Shown: positions 40,652 to 49,955, counted from the first letter of the stretch. The stretch is 60,140 bases of DNA from Paractinoplanes polyasparticus (GCF_019710575.1 NZ_JAHWFK010000067.1:1-60140), one strand, 5' to 3'. Numbers and translations: made by a program. The notes: generated from the letters alone by a model not told the origin.

Positions 40652-40724
40652 GACATCCTTAGTTCGGCGATGAATGCTCGCCTTACTGATCGGACATCAC
40701 GGCTGATACCTAAGATCCGGAAAG

Positions 40725-41696
40725 TTATGATACGGATCGCACCGGTTGCCGAAAGGTTCGCCGGTACGCGGTGGGCGCCACGCCGATTGCCGCCTGCAGG
40801 TGCTGCCGCAGGGCGGTCGCGCTGCCCAGCCCCGAGCGCCGCGCCACCGAGTCGACCCCCAGATCGGTCGACTCGAGCAGCACTTGAGCGTGCGCGATTC
40901 GTTGTCGCAGCAACCACTGCCGGGGACTCGTGCCGGTCTCCTCACGGAACCGCCGGGTGAAGGTGCGCACGCTCATCCGGGCGTGCTCGGCCATCGCCTC
41001 CAGGGTCACCGGCTCGGCCAGCCGGTCGAGCGTCCAGGCCCGGGTCGGCGCGGTGCCCGTGCCGTCCGAGTGGGGGACCGGCCGCTCGATGAACTGCGCC
41101 TGCCCGCCGTCACGCCAGGGCGGCAGCACGCAGCGGCGGGCCGCGCGGTTGGCGACCTCGGCGCCGTGGTCGTTGCGCACGATGTGCAGGCAGAGATCGG
41201 CCCCGGCGCCCACGCCGGCCGAGGTGAGGACGTCGCCGTCGTCGACGAACAGCACGTCGAGGTTCCACCGCACCCGGGGATAGAGGCCGCCGATCCGCTT
41301 GCCCCAGAGCCAGTGGGTCGCCGCCGGGCGCCCGTCGAGCAGGCCGGCGGCCGCGAGCACGGAGGCGCCGGTGCAGATCGAGACGATTCTCGCTCCCCTC
41401 GCGGCGGCTTTCCGAAGACCTTCGCGTACGTCGTCCCGCAGCGTCCCGTCGGTGACCGTGCTGCCCGCGTCGACACCGGGCACGACGACAGTGTCGGCCG
41501 TCTCGAGGATGCTCAGGTCGTGGTCGGGAACGATGGTGAAGCCGGCCGTGGTGCGCACCGGGCCGGTGCCGCAGACCAGGATCTCGTACAGCCGGTGGTT
41601 GTCCGCGTCGCGGGCCGCGCCGAACACCTGCGTGGCCGTGCCGAGGTCGAACGTGACCACACCGTCCAGGGGAAGGACGGCAATGCGATGGCTCAT
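40725..41696 (-). CDS. GlxA-type AraC regulator with DJ-1/PfpI domain
   Basis: The protein has 323 residues from ATG 41696. The N-terminal DJ-1/PfpI-like domain includes RIVSICTGASVLAAAGLLDG with the nucleophile-elbow Cys. The C-terminal AraC HTH pair is LEAMAEHARMSVRTFTRRF and DSVARRSGLGSATALRQHL. It probably activates the divergent MFS gene or an amine-catabolic set. Confidence 0.9.
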   Translation of the reverse strand: MSHRIAVLPLDGVVTFDLGTATQVFGAARDADNHRLYEILVCGTGPVRTTAGFTIVPDHDLSILETADTVVVPGVDAGSTVTDGTLRDDVREGLRKAAARGARIVSICTGASVLAAAGLLDGRPAATHWLWGKRIGGLYPRVRWNLDVLFVDDGDVLTSAGVGAGADLCLHIVRNDHGAEVANRAARRCVLPPWRDGGQAQFIERPVPHSDGTGTAPTRAWTLDRLAEPVTLEAMAEHARMSVRTFTRRFREETGTSPRQWLLRQRIAHAQVLLESTDLGVDSVARRSGLGSATALRQHLQAAIGVAPTAYRRTFRQPVRSVS

Positions 41697-41767
41697 GGCC
41701 CAATTCTTGCGCATGATGGCCTTCCGGCCACTCGTGGTGCCGGCCGGAAGTTCGCAGAATCTGTACC

Positions 41768-43057
41768 GTGAGCAAACTGCGCATCCATCCGGCCTGGCTG
41801 GTGGCCGTCGTCGCCTTCGTCGCCCTGGTCGGCGCGGCCGGGTTCCGGGCCACCCCGTCCGTCATGATCCGGCCGCTGCACGACGAGTTCGGCTGGTCGC
41901 TCGGCACGATCTCGGCCGCGGTCTCGGTCAACCTGCTGCTCTACGGCCTCACCGCGCCGTTCGCGGCCGCCCTGATGGAACGGTTCGGCATCCGCCGCGT
42001 GATCATGGCCGCGCTCCTGCTCGTCGCGGCCGGCTCCGGCCTGACCGTCTTCATGCGGTCGAGCTGGCAGCTGATTCTGCTCTGGGGCGTACTGGTCGGC
42101 CTGGGCACCGGCTCGATGGCGCTCGGCTTCGTCGCCACCATCACCGGCCGCTGGTTCGTCAAGCACCGCGGCCTGGTCACCGGTGTGCTCACCGCCGGCG
42201 GCGCGGCCGGCAACCTGGTCTTCCTGCCGGTGCTGGCCCTGCTCACCCAGCACTCCGGCTGGCGCCTGGCCGCGCTCACCGTCACCGGCGCCGCCCTGCT
42301 GGTCGTGCCGCTGGTCTGGTGGCGGCTGCGCGACCACCCGGCCGAACTGGGCCTGGGCGCCTACGGCGGTGTCTACGAGGAGCCGAAGCCGATCGCCCCG
42401 GCCGGCGCCGCCCGCACCGCGCTGCGCGCCCTCGGCCAGGCCGCCAGGACCCGGCCCTTCTGGCTGCTCGCGGGCGGTTTCGCGATCTGCGGGGCGACCA
42501 CCAACGGACTGGTCGGCACCCACTTCATCCCGGCCGCGCACGACCACGGCATGACCGAGACGACGGCCGCTTCGCTGCTGGCTTTGGTGGGCTTGTTCGA
42601 CATCGTGGGCACCATCGCCTCGGGCTGGCTGACCGACCGGGTCGACAGCCGCATCCTGCTCGGCGCCTACTACTTCCTGCGCGGACTGTCGCTGCTGGTG
42701 CTGCCGTCACTCTTCGCGGCCACGGCGCGCCCGAGCATGCTGGTGTTCATCCTGTTCTACGGCCTCGACTGGGTGGCCACGGTGCCGCCCACGGTCACCC
42801 TGTGCCGCGAATACTTCGGCGAGAGCGGCGCGATCGTGTTCGGCTGGGTCTTCGCCTCGCACCAGTTCGGCGCCGCAGCCGCCGCCACGGCCGCCGGCCT
42901 CGTGCGGGACCAGCTCGGCGCGTACACCTGGGCCTGGTACGGCGCGGGGGCGCTGGCCATCTTCGCCAGCGTGCTGAGCCTGATGCTCTTCGCGGGCAAG
43001 CGCCTCAAGCCGATCGCCCCGGGCATCGGCCTGGCCGTGCAGCCGGCCAAAGCGTAA
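41768..43057 (+). CDS. MFS transporter
   Basis: The protein has 429 residues from GTG 41768 with twelve predicted transmembrane helices. The MFS loop motif appears as MERFGIRRVIMAALLL after helix 2 and again as SGWLTDRVDSRILLGAYYFL after helix 8. It resembles the oxalate/formate antiporter-like or monocarboxylate branch. Divergent from the GlxA regulator, which probably controls it. Confidence 0.9.
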   Translation: MSKLRIHPAWLVAVVAFVALVGAAGFRATPSVMIRPLHDEFGWSLGTISAAVSVNLLLYGLTAPFAAALMERFGIRRVIMAALLLVAAGSGLTVFMRSSWQLILLWGVLVGLGTGSMALGFVATITGRWFVKHRGLVTGVLTAGGAAGNLVFLPVLALLTQHSGWRLAALTVTGAALLVVPLVWWRLRDHPAELGLGAYGGVYEEPKPIAPAGAARTALRALGQAARTRPFWLLAGGFAICGATTNGLVGTHFIPAAHDHGMTETTAASLLALVGLFDIVGTIASGWLTDRVDSRILLGAYYFLRGLSLLVLPSLFAATARPSMLVFILFYGLDWVATVPPTVTLCREYFGESGAIVFGWVFASHQFGAAAAATAAGLVRDQLGAYTWAWYGAGALAIFASVLSLMLFAGKRLKPIAPGIGLAVQPAKA

Positions 43058-43131
43058 GGGGGCCGGATCAGCGATGGTGATGCCGACCGGGCGGGCCAGG
43101 TTGTCCAGGGCAAGGTGCTGGACAGTGGGGC

Positions 43132-43308
43132 TTAAATCTGTGGATCGCTGAGTCGTGCCAGGCGCAGCGCTCTCGCCTCGGCGGTCTTCGCGACCAGGAC
43201 TCCGAACTGGAGTTCGGCGAGACTCGCGACACTAGTGGCCAGTCCGCCCGGGATAGGGGTTACGTCGGTAGCGACGAGGATGCTGGTGTCCAGGATGCGT
43301 CGGCTCAG
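43132..43308 (-). pseudogene. vapC: truncated VapC-type PIN toxin
   Basis: Directly after the antitoxin stop the frame reads RRILDTSILVATDVTPIPGG then SVASLAELQFGVLVAKTAEA and RALRLARLSDPQI before TAA. This is only the first 55-60 residues of a PIN domain (normally about 130), so the acidic residues of the second half are absent. The expected start codon position is ACG or CTG. It is therefore most likely inactive. Confidence 0.75.
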
Positions 43309-43311
43309 CGT

Positions 43312-43554
43312 TCAGCCCACGGAATTGGTGAGGGTGTCGTCGGGGAGATCCCGGTCGTCGGCCCATCGAGGGTCGGTGGGTTGATCGAAGACTCCGGCCA
43401 CGTCGTGCCATTTGCGCCAGGCGCGAGGACTTGCCGGGCTGAGTAGGGCGGCCGGCCGCCCGCCGACGGTGATGGTCACTCGTTCACCCGCTTGCGCCCG
43501 GCGTACCAGGTCGCCGGCATTCTGCCGCATCTCCCGCAGTCCGACTTCATGCAC
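43312..43554 (-). CDS. vapB: Phd/YefM-type antitoxin
   Basis: The protein has 80 residues. The N-terminal Phd/YefM DNA-binding fold is visible (MHEVGLREMRQNAGDLVRRA, then GERVTITVGGRPAALLSPA). The C-terminal tail would wrap its PIN toxin. The partner toxin immediately downstream is truncated, so the antitoxin may be a solitary survivor. Confidence 0.85.
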   Translation of the reverse strand: MHEVGLREMRQNAGDLVRRAQAGERVTITVGGRPAALLSPASPRAWRKWHDVAGVFDQPTDPRWADDRDLPDDTLTNSVG

Positions 43555-43585
43555 AGATTGACCGTAGTGTATGTGCTATCAGCGG

Positions 43586-45268
43586 TCAGCGGATCTGGAG
43601 GCCGGCGGACTGGCGGGTCAGCAGGCCGGTCAGTTCGGCGGCCGGCATGGGGCGGGCGAAGTGGTAGCCCTGGGCCTCGGCGCAGGCCAGTTCGCGCAGC
43701 AGGGTGGCCTGCATCTCGTCCTCGACGCCCTCGGCCACGGGGGCCAGGTTGAACGTGCGGGCGATGTGCAGCACGGCCTCGGCGACCGAGCCGGTGGCCG
43801 TGCTCTCGCGCATGGCGGCCACGAAGGACTTGTCGATCTTCACCACGTCGACCGGCAGGGCGCCCAGGTGGCTCAGCGACGAGAAGCCGGTGCCGAAGTC
43901 GTCCAGGGCGATGCGTACGCCCAAGGTTTTCAGCGAGCTCAGCACGCGGGCCGACTCGGTCAGGTCGGTCAGCGCCATCGACTCGGTCAGCTCCAGCACC
44001 AGCGAGTTCGGGGGCAGGCCGGTGTCAGCCAGCACGGCGCCGACCTCGTCGGTCAGTTCGGGGCTGGACAGCTGCGTCGCCGACAGGTTGACGTTGACCT
44101 TGAAGCCGGGGTTGTCCTGCTGCCACACCACGGCCTGGGCGCACGCCTCGCGCAGCACCCACAGGCCCAGCCCGGGCATGAGGCCCAGCGTCTCGGCCAG
44201 CTCGATGAAGTCGCCCGGCCCGAGCAGCCCGCGCACCGGGTGCCGCCAGCGCACCAGCGCCTCGACGCCCACCGCCAGCTCGCCGTTGAGGTCGACGATC
44301 GGCAGGTAGTGCACCTCGAACTGCATCTCGACCAGGGCGCGGCGCAGGTCGGACTCGTCGCGCCGGCGCTGGGCGGCCTCGGCGAAGCGCACCGGGTCGA
44401 AGCGGCGCACGACGCCCTTGCCGTCGTCCTTGGCGTGGTAGAGCGCCTCGTCGGCCTCACGCAGCAGCGTGTCGACGTCGAGCCGGTTGCCCTGCGTGAT
44501 GGAGATGCCGGCGCTGGCCCGCACGGAGAGAACCAGGTCGTCGACGGTGAGCGGCTTCTGCAGGTCGTGCAGGATGCGGTCGGCGACCGTGTCGGCGGTC
44601 TGCTCGTCGAGCAGCCGGGGGAGCAGCACGACGAACTCGGCGCCGCCGAGGCGGGACACCGTGTCGTTGGCGCGCACGTTGGCGTTCAGCCGGTCGGCGG
44701 TGGCCTTGAGCAGCTCGTCGCCGGCGGCGTGCCCGTACGTGTCGTTGATGCCCTTGAAGCCGTCGAGGTCGAACAGGATGACCGCGGTCTTGGTGTCGTC
44801 CGCGTCCTCGAGGGCTTCCGTCGCGTGGTCCATGAACATGGCGCGGTTGCCGAGCCCGGTCAGCGGGTCGCGGAAGGCCTGACTGGCCAGGATCGCGCGC
44901 TGCCGGGTGAGGTCGCGCATCAGTCCCTCGTTGGTGTGCGAGCCGAGGAACTGCCGGATCAGGATGACGGCCGCGACGATGAGGATCAGCCAGATCGTCG
45001 TCGTCGTGGTGTCGCCGAGGGAGGTGTGCGCCGCGGCCGCGATGATGGCCGCGGCCACCGGGGCGTACTGCACCAGCGGCCAGCGCCGGCTGAGCCGGGC
45101 CAGCACGAGACCGCCGGCCGTGGCGACGCCGAGGGCCAGGCTCCAGCGCGGCGCGCCGCCCTCCCGGCCGACCAATGGTGTCCAGGCCAGCGCCAGGAGC
45201 GACGCGAAGATCATCGTGATGTCGACGCCGCGCCGTACGCGGTTCAGGACCTTGCTGACACGCCCCAT
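43586..45268 (-). CDS. GGDEF-EAL cyclic-di-GMP protein
   Basis: The protein has 560 residues from ATG 45268 with GGAGG upstream. About four N-terminal hydrophobic helices are followed by GGDEF (about residues 120-285) and EAL (about 300-550) domains. The diguanylate cyclase signature is SRLGGAEF, with Ala instead of Asp in GGDEF, which usually weakens or ends cyclase activity. The EAL domain has VEALVRWRHP, DDFGTGFSSL, VKIDKSFV and EGVEDEM, so phosphodiesterase activity is likely. Could control the type IV pili nearby. Confidence 0.9.
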   Translation of the reverse strand: MGRVSKVLNRVRRGVDITMIFASLLALAWTPLVGREGGAPRWSLALGVATAGGLVLARLSRRWPLVQYAPVAAAIIAAAAHTSLGDTTTTTIWLILIVAAVILIRQFLGSHTNEGLMRDLTRQRAILASQAFRDPLTGLGNRAMFMDHATEALEDADDTKTAVILFDLDGFKGINDTYGHAAGDELLKATADRLNANVRANDTVSRLGGAEFVVLLPRLLDEQTADTVADRILHDLQKPLTVDDLVLSVRASAGISITQGNRLDVDTLLREADEALYHAKDDGKGVVRRFDPVRFAEAAQRRRDESDLRRALVEMQFEVHYLPIVDLNGELAVGVEALVRWRHPVRGLLGPGDFIELAETLGLMPGLGLWVLREACAQAVVWQQDNPGFKVNVNLSATQLSSPELTDEVGAVLADTGLPPNSLVLELTESMALTDLTESARVLSSLKTLGVRIALDDFGTGFSSLSHLGALPVDVVKIDKSFVAAMRESTATGSVAEAVLHIARTFNLAPVAEGVEDEMQATLLRELACAEAQGYHFARPMPAAELTGLLTRQSAGLQIR

Positions 45269-45409
45269 GAAGCACCTCCGACGCGCCTCATCGGTCGCGC
45301 CCGGGGGCACTTGAGCAGATTATGGGGACGGGGTGTGCGCCAGGCCGGGCACCGATCGTGATCTCATAGGACGCCAACAGCACAAAAGTCGGCAACGGAG
45401 GACAAAGCT

Positions 45410-45688
45410 GTGCCGGGTGGAAATCTCGAGGACCGGCTCGCGGCGCTCAGCGCGACCGCGACGGACGAGGACGGCGAGGTCACGGTGACCGAGGGCGGCG
45501 CGGAGACCGAGGACGGCAAGGCCGTTCCGGACAGCTACACGGAACACTTCAAGGGTGGTCCGGAGGCGCCGCCGGCTCCGGTCATGCCGGCCGCGCCCCC
45601 GTTTCCCTCATTCGAGAACACACCGACGTTGCCGCAGCAGTCGCCCGGCAACGGCTACGAGAGCGGACGGGACAGTCGTGCCCGCTGA
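45410..45688 (+). CDS. acidic Pro-rich small protein
   Basis: The protein has 92 residues from GTG 45410. It is acidic in the first half (DEDGEVTVTEGGAETEDG) and Pro-rich in the second (APPAPVMPAAPPFPSFENTP), so it is probably disordered. The stop overlaps the start region of the next gene by 11 bp. Function unknown. Confidence 0.6.
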   Translation: MPGGNLEDRLAALSATATDEDGEVTVTEGGAETEDGKAVPDSYTEHFKGGPEAPPAPVMPAAPPFPSFENTPTLPQQSPGNGYESGRDSRAR

Positions 45689-46067
45689 CAAGCCTTCGCT
45701 GCCCCGTCGCGGTCCGGCGCCGGCCGTCGACCGCATGTCGAACGCCGAGCTCGCCCGGATGGTCGAGTCGGAACACCCGTACCGGGGCAAGGCGCTCTTC
45801 GAGCTCTCCGACCGGATCCCGCACGACGACGACGCGGCGACCAAGGTGGCGATGCTCAGCCGGCTGACCTCGTTGCGGCGCGCCCGCCTGTTCGACCGGG
45901 TCTCGCTGGCCTGGTCGGGGATCATCGCGCTGCTCGCGGCCGAGACGGAGCACTCCCGCGCGGTCGCCTACGAGGCCTTCGGGGCGCTCGACGCCGAGGA
46001 GCAGCGGGACATGCTCGACTATCTCGAGGTGTCCGCGATCGAGCAGGCCCACCCGCGCATCGCGTGA
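45678..46067 (+). CDS. small helical protein of unknown function
   Basis: The protein has 129 residues from GTG 45678. After a basic Pro-rich start, the rest looks like paired helices (NAELARMVESEHPYRGKALF, TKVAMLSRLTSLRRARLFDR, GIIALLAAETEHSRAVAYEA), HEAT-like in style. Translationally overlapping with the upstream gene, so they probably act together. Confidence 0.65.
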   Translation: MPADKPSLPRRGPAPAVDRMSNAELARMVESEHPYRGKALFELSDRIPHDDDAATKVAMLSRLTSLRRARLFDRVSLAWSGIIALLAAETEHSRAVAYEAFGALDAEEQRDMLDYLEVSAIEQAHPRIA

Positions 46068-46086
46068 GCGGGCCCGCGATCAGGGG

Positions 46087-46371
46087 TCACGCTTCGACGC
46101 GGACGTCCTTCCAGAAGGCGACGCGGTCGCGTACGGCCTTGGCGTCCGGCTTGGGTTCGGGATAGAACCAGACGGCGTCGGGCGTCGTGTGCCCGTTCGC
46201 GGTCAACGTGTAGTACGAGGCCCGGCCCTTCCAGGGGCAGATGGTGTGGGTGTCGCTGGGGGCCAGCACGTCCTCGCGCAGCGACTCGCGCGGGAAGTAC
46301 TGAATTCCCTCGACAACCACGGTGTCGTCGCTCTCGGCGATCACTTCGTCGTTCCAGATGGCCTTCGGCAT
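46087..46371 (-). CDS. DUF427 family protein
   Basis: The protein has 94 residues from ATG 46371. KAIWNDEVIAESDDTVVVEG, YFPRESL, CPWKGRASYYTL and AVWFYPEPKPDAK are the standard signature of this short, mainly beta family (typical length about 95). Function not established. Confidence 0.9.
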   Translation of the reverse strand: MPKAIWNDEVIAESDDTVVVEGIQYFPRESLREDVLAPSDTHTICPWKGRASYYTLTANGHTTPDAVWFYPEPKPDAKAVRDRVAFWKDVRVEA

Positions 46372-46524
46372 AGTCCGAACGTAGCGCGCGGGAAGCGGGG
46401 TGTCCGATATGCGAGTTTTAATCGCCATGGGGAGTGAAAGTTGTGACTCGTCCGCACATTGTCGCGCCGGTGTAAGAAGATCTAGAGTCGATCGCGATCC
46501 TCCTACCCCCTCGGAGAGCGGCCG

Positions 46525-47091
46525 GTGAACGGTCTGAGCACGATGCCTACCACGGCCGAGCAGGCACGCCACGCGCTGCTGCTGCTCGGCCGGCCCGCCT
46601 CGCCCCGGCTGCTGGTCGACGTGCACAGCGCGCTGTTCGACGGTGACCTGTCGGTGCCGGCGCTCGCGGCTCTGCGACGCGACCCGGCCTCGGGGCTGTG
46701 CGCGGCGCTCACCCTCGATCTGACCCCCGCGCGCGGGCTGGTTGCGCTGGCCGACTGGCCGGTCGAGCAGCGCATCGTCACCGCGGCCGCGCAACGGGCC
46801 GACGGGCTGACCGCGGTGATCCGGGTCGCCGAGTTCGTGGCGATCCGGCCCGGCGCCGGACGGGCCGCGCACCGGCTGCTGCGGGCGCTGGCCGAGGACG
46901 TACCGCATGGACCGGAAGCTCTTGACCTGGTGGCCGCGGCCCGGGTGGCTCTGGACGCGCCTGAGCTCGTCGCCGCGATCGAGGCCGACGAGCCGCGGCG
47001 TGCCGCTGCGGTCGAACGGGCTCGCGGTCTTTCCCAGGAGCAGCAGCTGTACGGGCTTCCGACGGTGCCGCACCAGCGGGGCGGCGAGTGA
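46525..47091 (+). CDS. unknown protein, first gene of nuclease operon
   Basis: The protein has 188 residues from GTG 46525. The sequence is Ala/Leu/Arg-rich and helical (RHALLLLGRPASPRLLVDVH, HRLLRALAEDVPHGPEALDL). No known domain. It overlaps the Cas4-like nuclease gene by 4 bp (GTGA), so the two are translationally coupled. Confidence 0.65.
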   Translation: MNGLSTMPTTAEQARHALLLLGRPASPRLLVDVHSALFDGDLSVPALAALRRDPASGLCAALTLDLTPARGLVALADWPVEQRIVTAAAQRADGLTAVIRVAEFVAIRPGAGRAAHRLLRALAEDVPHGPEALDLVAAARVALDAPELVAAIEADEPRRAAAVERARGLSQEQQLYGLPTVPHQRGGE

Positions 47092-48113
47092 GCCGGGTCG
47101 AGAAGTTGCGCGGCTCCGCTCCGGGCAAGAGGCACAACGCGCGTACGGTCGCCGCACTCACCGGCAACCCGGGCTGCACGCGACGGGCCGTTCTGGACGC
47201 GGCCGGCGTCGACAAGGTGCGGCTGGCCGAACGGATCGGCTTTCCGGGCGCGTTCGGGCAGTCCCGGTTCGCGCTTGCCCGCGGCAACGCGTTCGAGGCG
47301 ATGCTCAAGGCGGACGACTGCGCGCTGCTGCGCTCCACGCTCGGCGCGTACGTCGGTGGTTACGAGGATCTCGGGGCGGACGAGGACGACACGCTGTCAG
47401 CGCGCCATTCCCGCACCCGGGCACTGCTGCGCAGCGGCGCCGAAGGGCTGCTCGACCACCCGCTGCTGACGCTCGACGTCGCCGGGCAGACCGTCTTCCT
47501 CGAACCCGACCTGATCGCCTACCAGAACGGCTCGCAGTTGCAGGTCGTCGAGATCAAGTCGTTCGCGATCATCGACGGGCAGGCCGACGGCACGGCCGTG
47601 TCATCGGCTGCGGTGCAGGCGGCCGTCTACGTGCTCGCGCTGCGGCGGCTGCTGGGCGACGACCGGGTCAGCCACGAGGTGGTTCTGGTCTGCCCCGAGA
47701 ACTTCTCGATGCAGCCGGTGGCCGTCGTCCTCGACGTACGAAAGCAGTTGTCGACGCTGCGGCGGCAACTCTCCCGGCTGGCCTCGGTGTCGTCGCTGAT
47801 CGAGTCGCTGCCGGCCTCGCTCTCCTTCGACCTCGCGCAGCCCGTCGCCGACCTGGTGTCGTCGCTCGACGCCCTCACCGCGCGCTATGCGCCGGAGTGC
47901 CTGTCCTCGTGCGAGATGTCGGTCTTCTGCCGCGACGAGGCCGCCGGACGGACCGCCGTGCTGGGGCGCCCGGTGCGCGAGGCCCTGGGCGGGATCGAAA
48001 CCGTCGACGAGGTGCTCGCGCTGGCCTCGGGCACGCGCGAACCGGAGCCCGACCAGGTCGAGGCGGCGGCCCTGCTGCGGGCGGCTCAGCGGCTGCGTGA
48101 CGAGGCCCTGTGA
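47088..48113 (+). CDS. Cas4/AddB-like PD-(D/E)XK nuclease with Fe-S cysteines
   Basis: The protein has 341 residues from GTG 47088. The nuclease core is FLEPDLIAYQ (Asp) and LQVVEIKSF (ExK), with a downstream Gln-containing helix (AAVQAAVYVLALRR). One Cys in NPGCTRRAVL near the N-terminus plus ECLSSCEMSVFCRDEA near the C-terminus match the four-Cys [4Fe-4S] arrangement of Cas4 and AddB nucleases. No Cas genes or CRISPR array are present. It could process DNA ends for repair or defence with its coupled neighbours. Confidence 0.8.
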   Translation: MSRVEKLRGSAPGKRHNARTVAALTGNPGCTRRAVLDAAGVDKVRLAERIGFPGAFGQSRFALARGNAFEAMLKADDCALLRSTLGAYVGGYEDLGADEDDTLSARHSRTRALLRSGAEGLLDHPLLTLDVAGQTVFLEPDLIAYQNGSQLQVVEIKSFAIIDGQADGTAVSSAAVQAAVYVLALRRLLGDDRVSHEVVLVCPENFSMQPVAVVLDVRKQLSTLRRQLSRLASVSSLIESLPASLSFDLAQPVADLVSSLDALTARYAPECLSSCEMSVFCRDEAAGRTAVLGRPVREALGGIETVDEVLALASGTREPEPDQVEAAALLRAAQRLRDEAL

Positions 48114-49528
48114 GCACGCTCGTCGCGCTCGCCCGGGCCCAGGCGCTCGCGGCCGGCCGGGCCCAGCCGATCACGACCGTGCGCCACCTGCACGTCCACG
48201 ACCGTCCGCTCGTGCTCATCCCGCTGGCGATGGCCGGCGAGGCGAACGCGCCGCTGGCCGCGTTGCTCGGATCCGCGGAGGATCAGCCCCGCCTGCTCGT
48301 GGTGAGCCAGCCACGCAACCGTGACGAGCGATTCGCGTTCTTCGCGGCCCTCGCCGGGGTGGTCGTGCCCTATCTCGACTCGTTCGCCGGCGCCACCGAG
48401 GCCGTGCCGGTCGACCGCGGACGCGACGTGCGGCACCGGTTCGTCGACGCGCCACAGATCTGGGTGCCCAACCCCGGCGGCGCCGACTTCCTGCGGCTGC
48501 TCGGCCGGTCGACCCGCTTCCGCCGTACCGACGGCGATTTCCCCGTACCGCCAGCGGTGCCCCGCCTCGGGCAGTGGCTCACCTTCCTGGCCTCGTCGGC
48601 CGAGGTGCCCGGCTCGTCGCTGCTGGTCAACGCCGTGCAGGCGCTCACGCAGCACTGGGCCACCGGGCAGAGTTCCGCCGAGGACGCCCACTTCGGGTCG
48701 CTCTTCGCGTGGATCACCGACGGCGCCGCGGCCGCCCGTGAGGCCGAGAACGGGCCGGTGGCCGGGCCCGCCACCGACCCCACGTTCGACAACGAGATCC
48801 TGGCCCCGCTGATCACCGCGGCCGACCCCGCCCTCACCGGCGTCCTGCGCGAGCTGCTCGTGCCGACGTGGGAACGGATGTGGAAGTCGATCGCGTTGCT
48901 CCGCACCCTGCCGGCCGGCGCCCGGGTGGCGTCGCGCTGGGACAGCGACCGGGACGCGTACTCGGCCTACGTCGAGCACCTGATCGAGGACGGCTCGCCC
49001 CAACCCCGCCGGGACGGGGCGGTGGCTGCGGCTGCCCGGCTCCAGCGGCTCGAGAACGCGGCGGCGCGCTACGCGGTGCAGCGGGCCTTCGACGACCCGC
49101 TGGTGATGGCCGAGCACCGGCTGACCGGACAGGCCTTCGGCGCGCTGGTGACACTGGCCAAGGCGGATCGGATCGACGACAGCGGCAAGCGGCCCGTGCT
49201 GCGTCCCAGGATCATGGTGGCCACGACCGAGACCGTACGCGTCGAGCCCGGCGCCACCCTCACCTCGCCCTCCCGCCCGGCCCAGAAAGCGAAGGTCGTC
49301 TCCATCACGCCCACCGCGACCAGCACGGATGTGGTGCTGGAGCTCTCCGGTGGAATGGGCCGCAAACTCGTGGCCGAGCCCGGCAGCGTCCCCGCGGTGG
49401 GCGAGCAGCTGCTGCTGACGACGCTCAGCGAGGCCTACCGCCCGGGCGCCGCGTTCCCCGACCCGGACGAGACACCGTGGACTCACGGCGGCCCGCCGAC
49501 CCATCATGAGGTCACGCCCGTCGAATGA
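48110..49528 (+). CDS. unknown protein of the nuclease operon
   Basis: The protein has 472 residues from GTG 48110, coupled to the nuclease. The N-terminal 130 residues have alternating strands and helices (RPLVLIPLAMAGEANAPLAA, QPRLLVVSQPRNRDERFAFF), then a helical middle and a C-terminal beta region (RPRIMVATTETVRVEPGATL, TDVVLELSGGMGRKLVAEPG). No Walker motifs seen. It may be a DNA-binding partner of the nuclease. Confidence 0.65.
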   Translation: MSTLVALARAQALAAGRAQPITTVRHLHVHDRPLVLIPLAMAGEANAPLAALLGSAEDQPRLLVVSQPRNRDERFAFFAALAGVVVPYLDSFAGATEAVPVDRGRDVRHRFVDAPQIWVPNPGGADFLRLLGRSTRFRRTDGDFPVPPAVPRLGQWLTFLASSAEVPGSSLLVNAVQALTQHWATGQSSAEDAHFGSLFAWITDGAAAAREAENGPVAGPATDPTFDNEILAPLITAADPALTGVLRELLVPTWERMWKSIALLRTLPAGARVASRWDSDRDAYSAYVEHLIEDGSPQPRRDGAVAAAARLQRLENAAARYAVQRAFDDPLVMAEHRLTGQAFGALVTLAKADRIDDSGKRPVLRPRIMVATTETVRVEPGATLTSPSRPAQKAKVVSITPTATSTDVVLELSGGMGRKLVAEPGSVPAVGEQLLLTTLSEAYRPGAAFPDPDETPWTHGGPPTHHEVTPVE

Positions 49529-49947
49529 CGCCGGAGGTGCCCGTCGTGGTCAGGACCTACTATCGCGGCCCGGCCGGCATGGTCACCGAGACCCATTTCG
49601 TACGGGTGGGTGACGGTCGCATGTTTCCGCTGAGCGAACTGCGCCAGGTCGGCACGACGCAGCGCCGCGGCGCCTACTACGTCCCTGTCTTGGTCGGAAC
49701 CGTCTGCGCCGTGCTGGCCGGAGCGCTGGTCGGGCTGATCGTCCTGCGCCCGTGGGCCTGGGCCGCCGGCGGAACGGTCGTCCTGGCGGCGGTGATCGCG
49801 GGCCGGTTCCTGCTGGCCCGCAACCGGCTCACGTACACGTTGCAGGCGGTCTATCGCGGCGCGGAGGCCGAGCTCTACTCCACCACCGACGCGACCGGGT
49901 TCGCCCAGGTCTGCCGGGCCCTGCGGCGCGCGCTCGAGAACCGTTGA
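49525..49947 (+). CDS. DUF6232-like membrane protein
   Basis: The protein has 140 residues from ATG 49525 overlapping the previous stop. A beta start (VRTYYRGPAGMVTETHFV) resembles DUF6232 proteins. Two transmembrane helices follow (VPVLVGTVCAVLAGALVGLI, WAAGGTVVLAAVIAGRFLL) and then a cytosolic tail. Its coupling to the nuclease operon may be incidental. Confidence 0.7.
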   Translation: MTPEVPVVVRTYYRGPAGMVTETHFVRVGDGRMFPLSELRQVGTTQRRGAYYVPVLVGTVCAVLAGALVGLIVLRPWAWAAGGTVVLAAVIAGRFLLARNRLTYTLQAVYRGAEAELYSTTDATGFAQVCRALRRALENR

Positions 49948-49955
49948 TCTGAGGG

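Noticed and set aside
43571..45361. 596-residue plus-strand frame
   Set aside because: Antisense shadow of the GGDEF-EAL gene.
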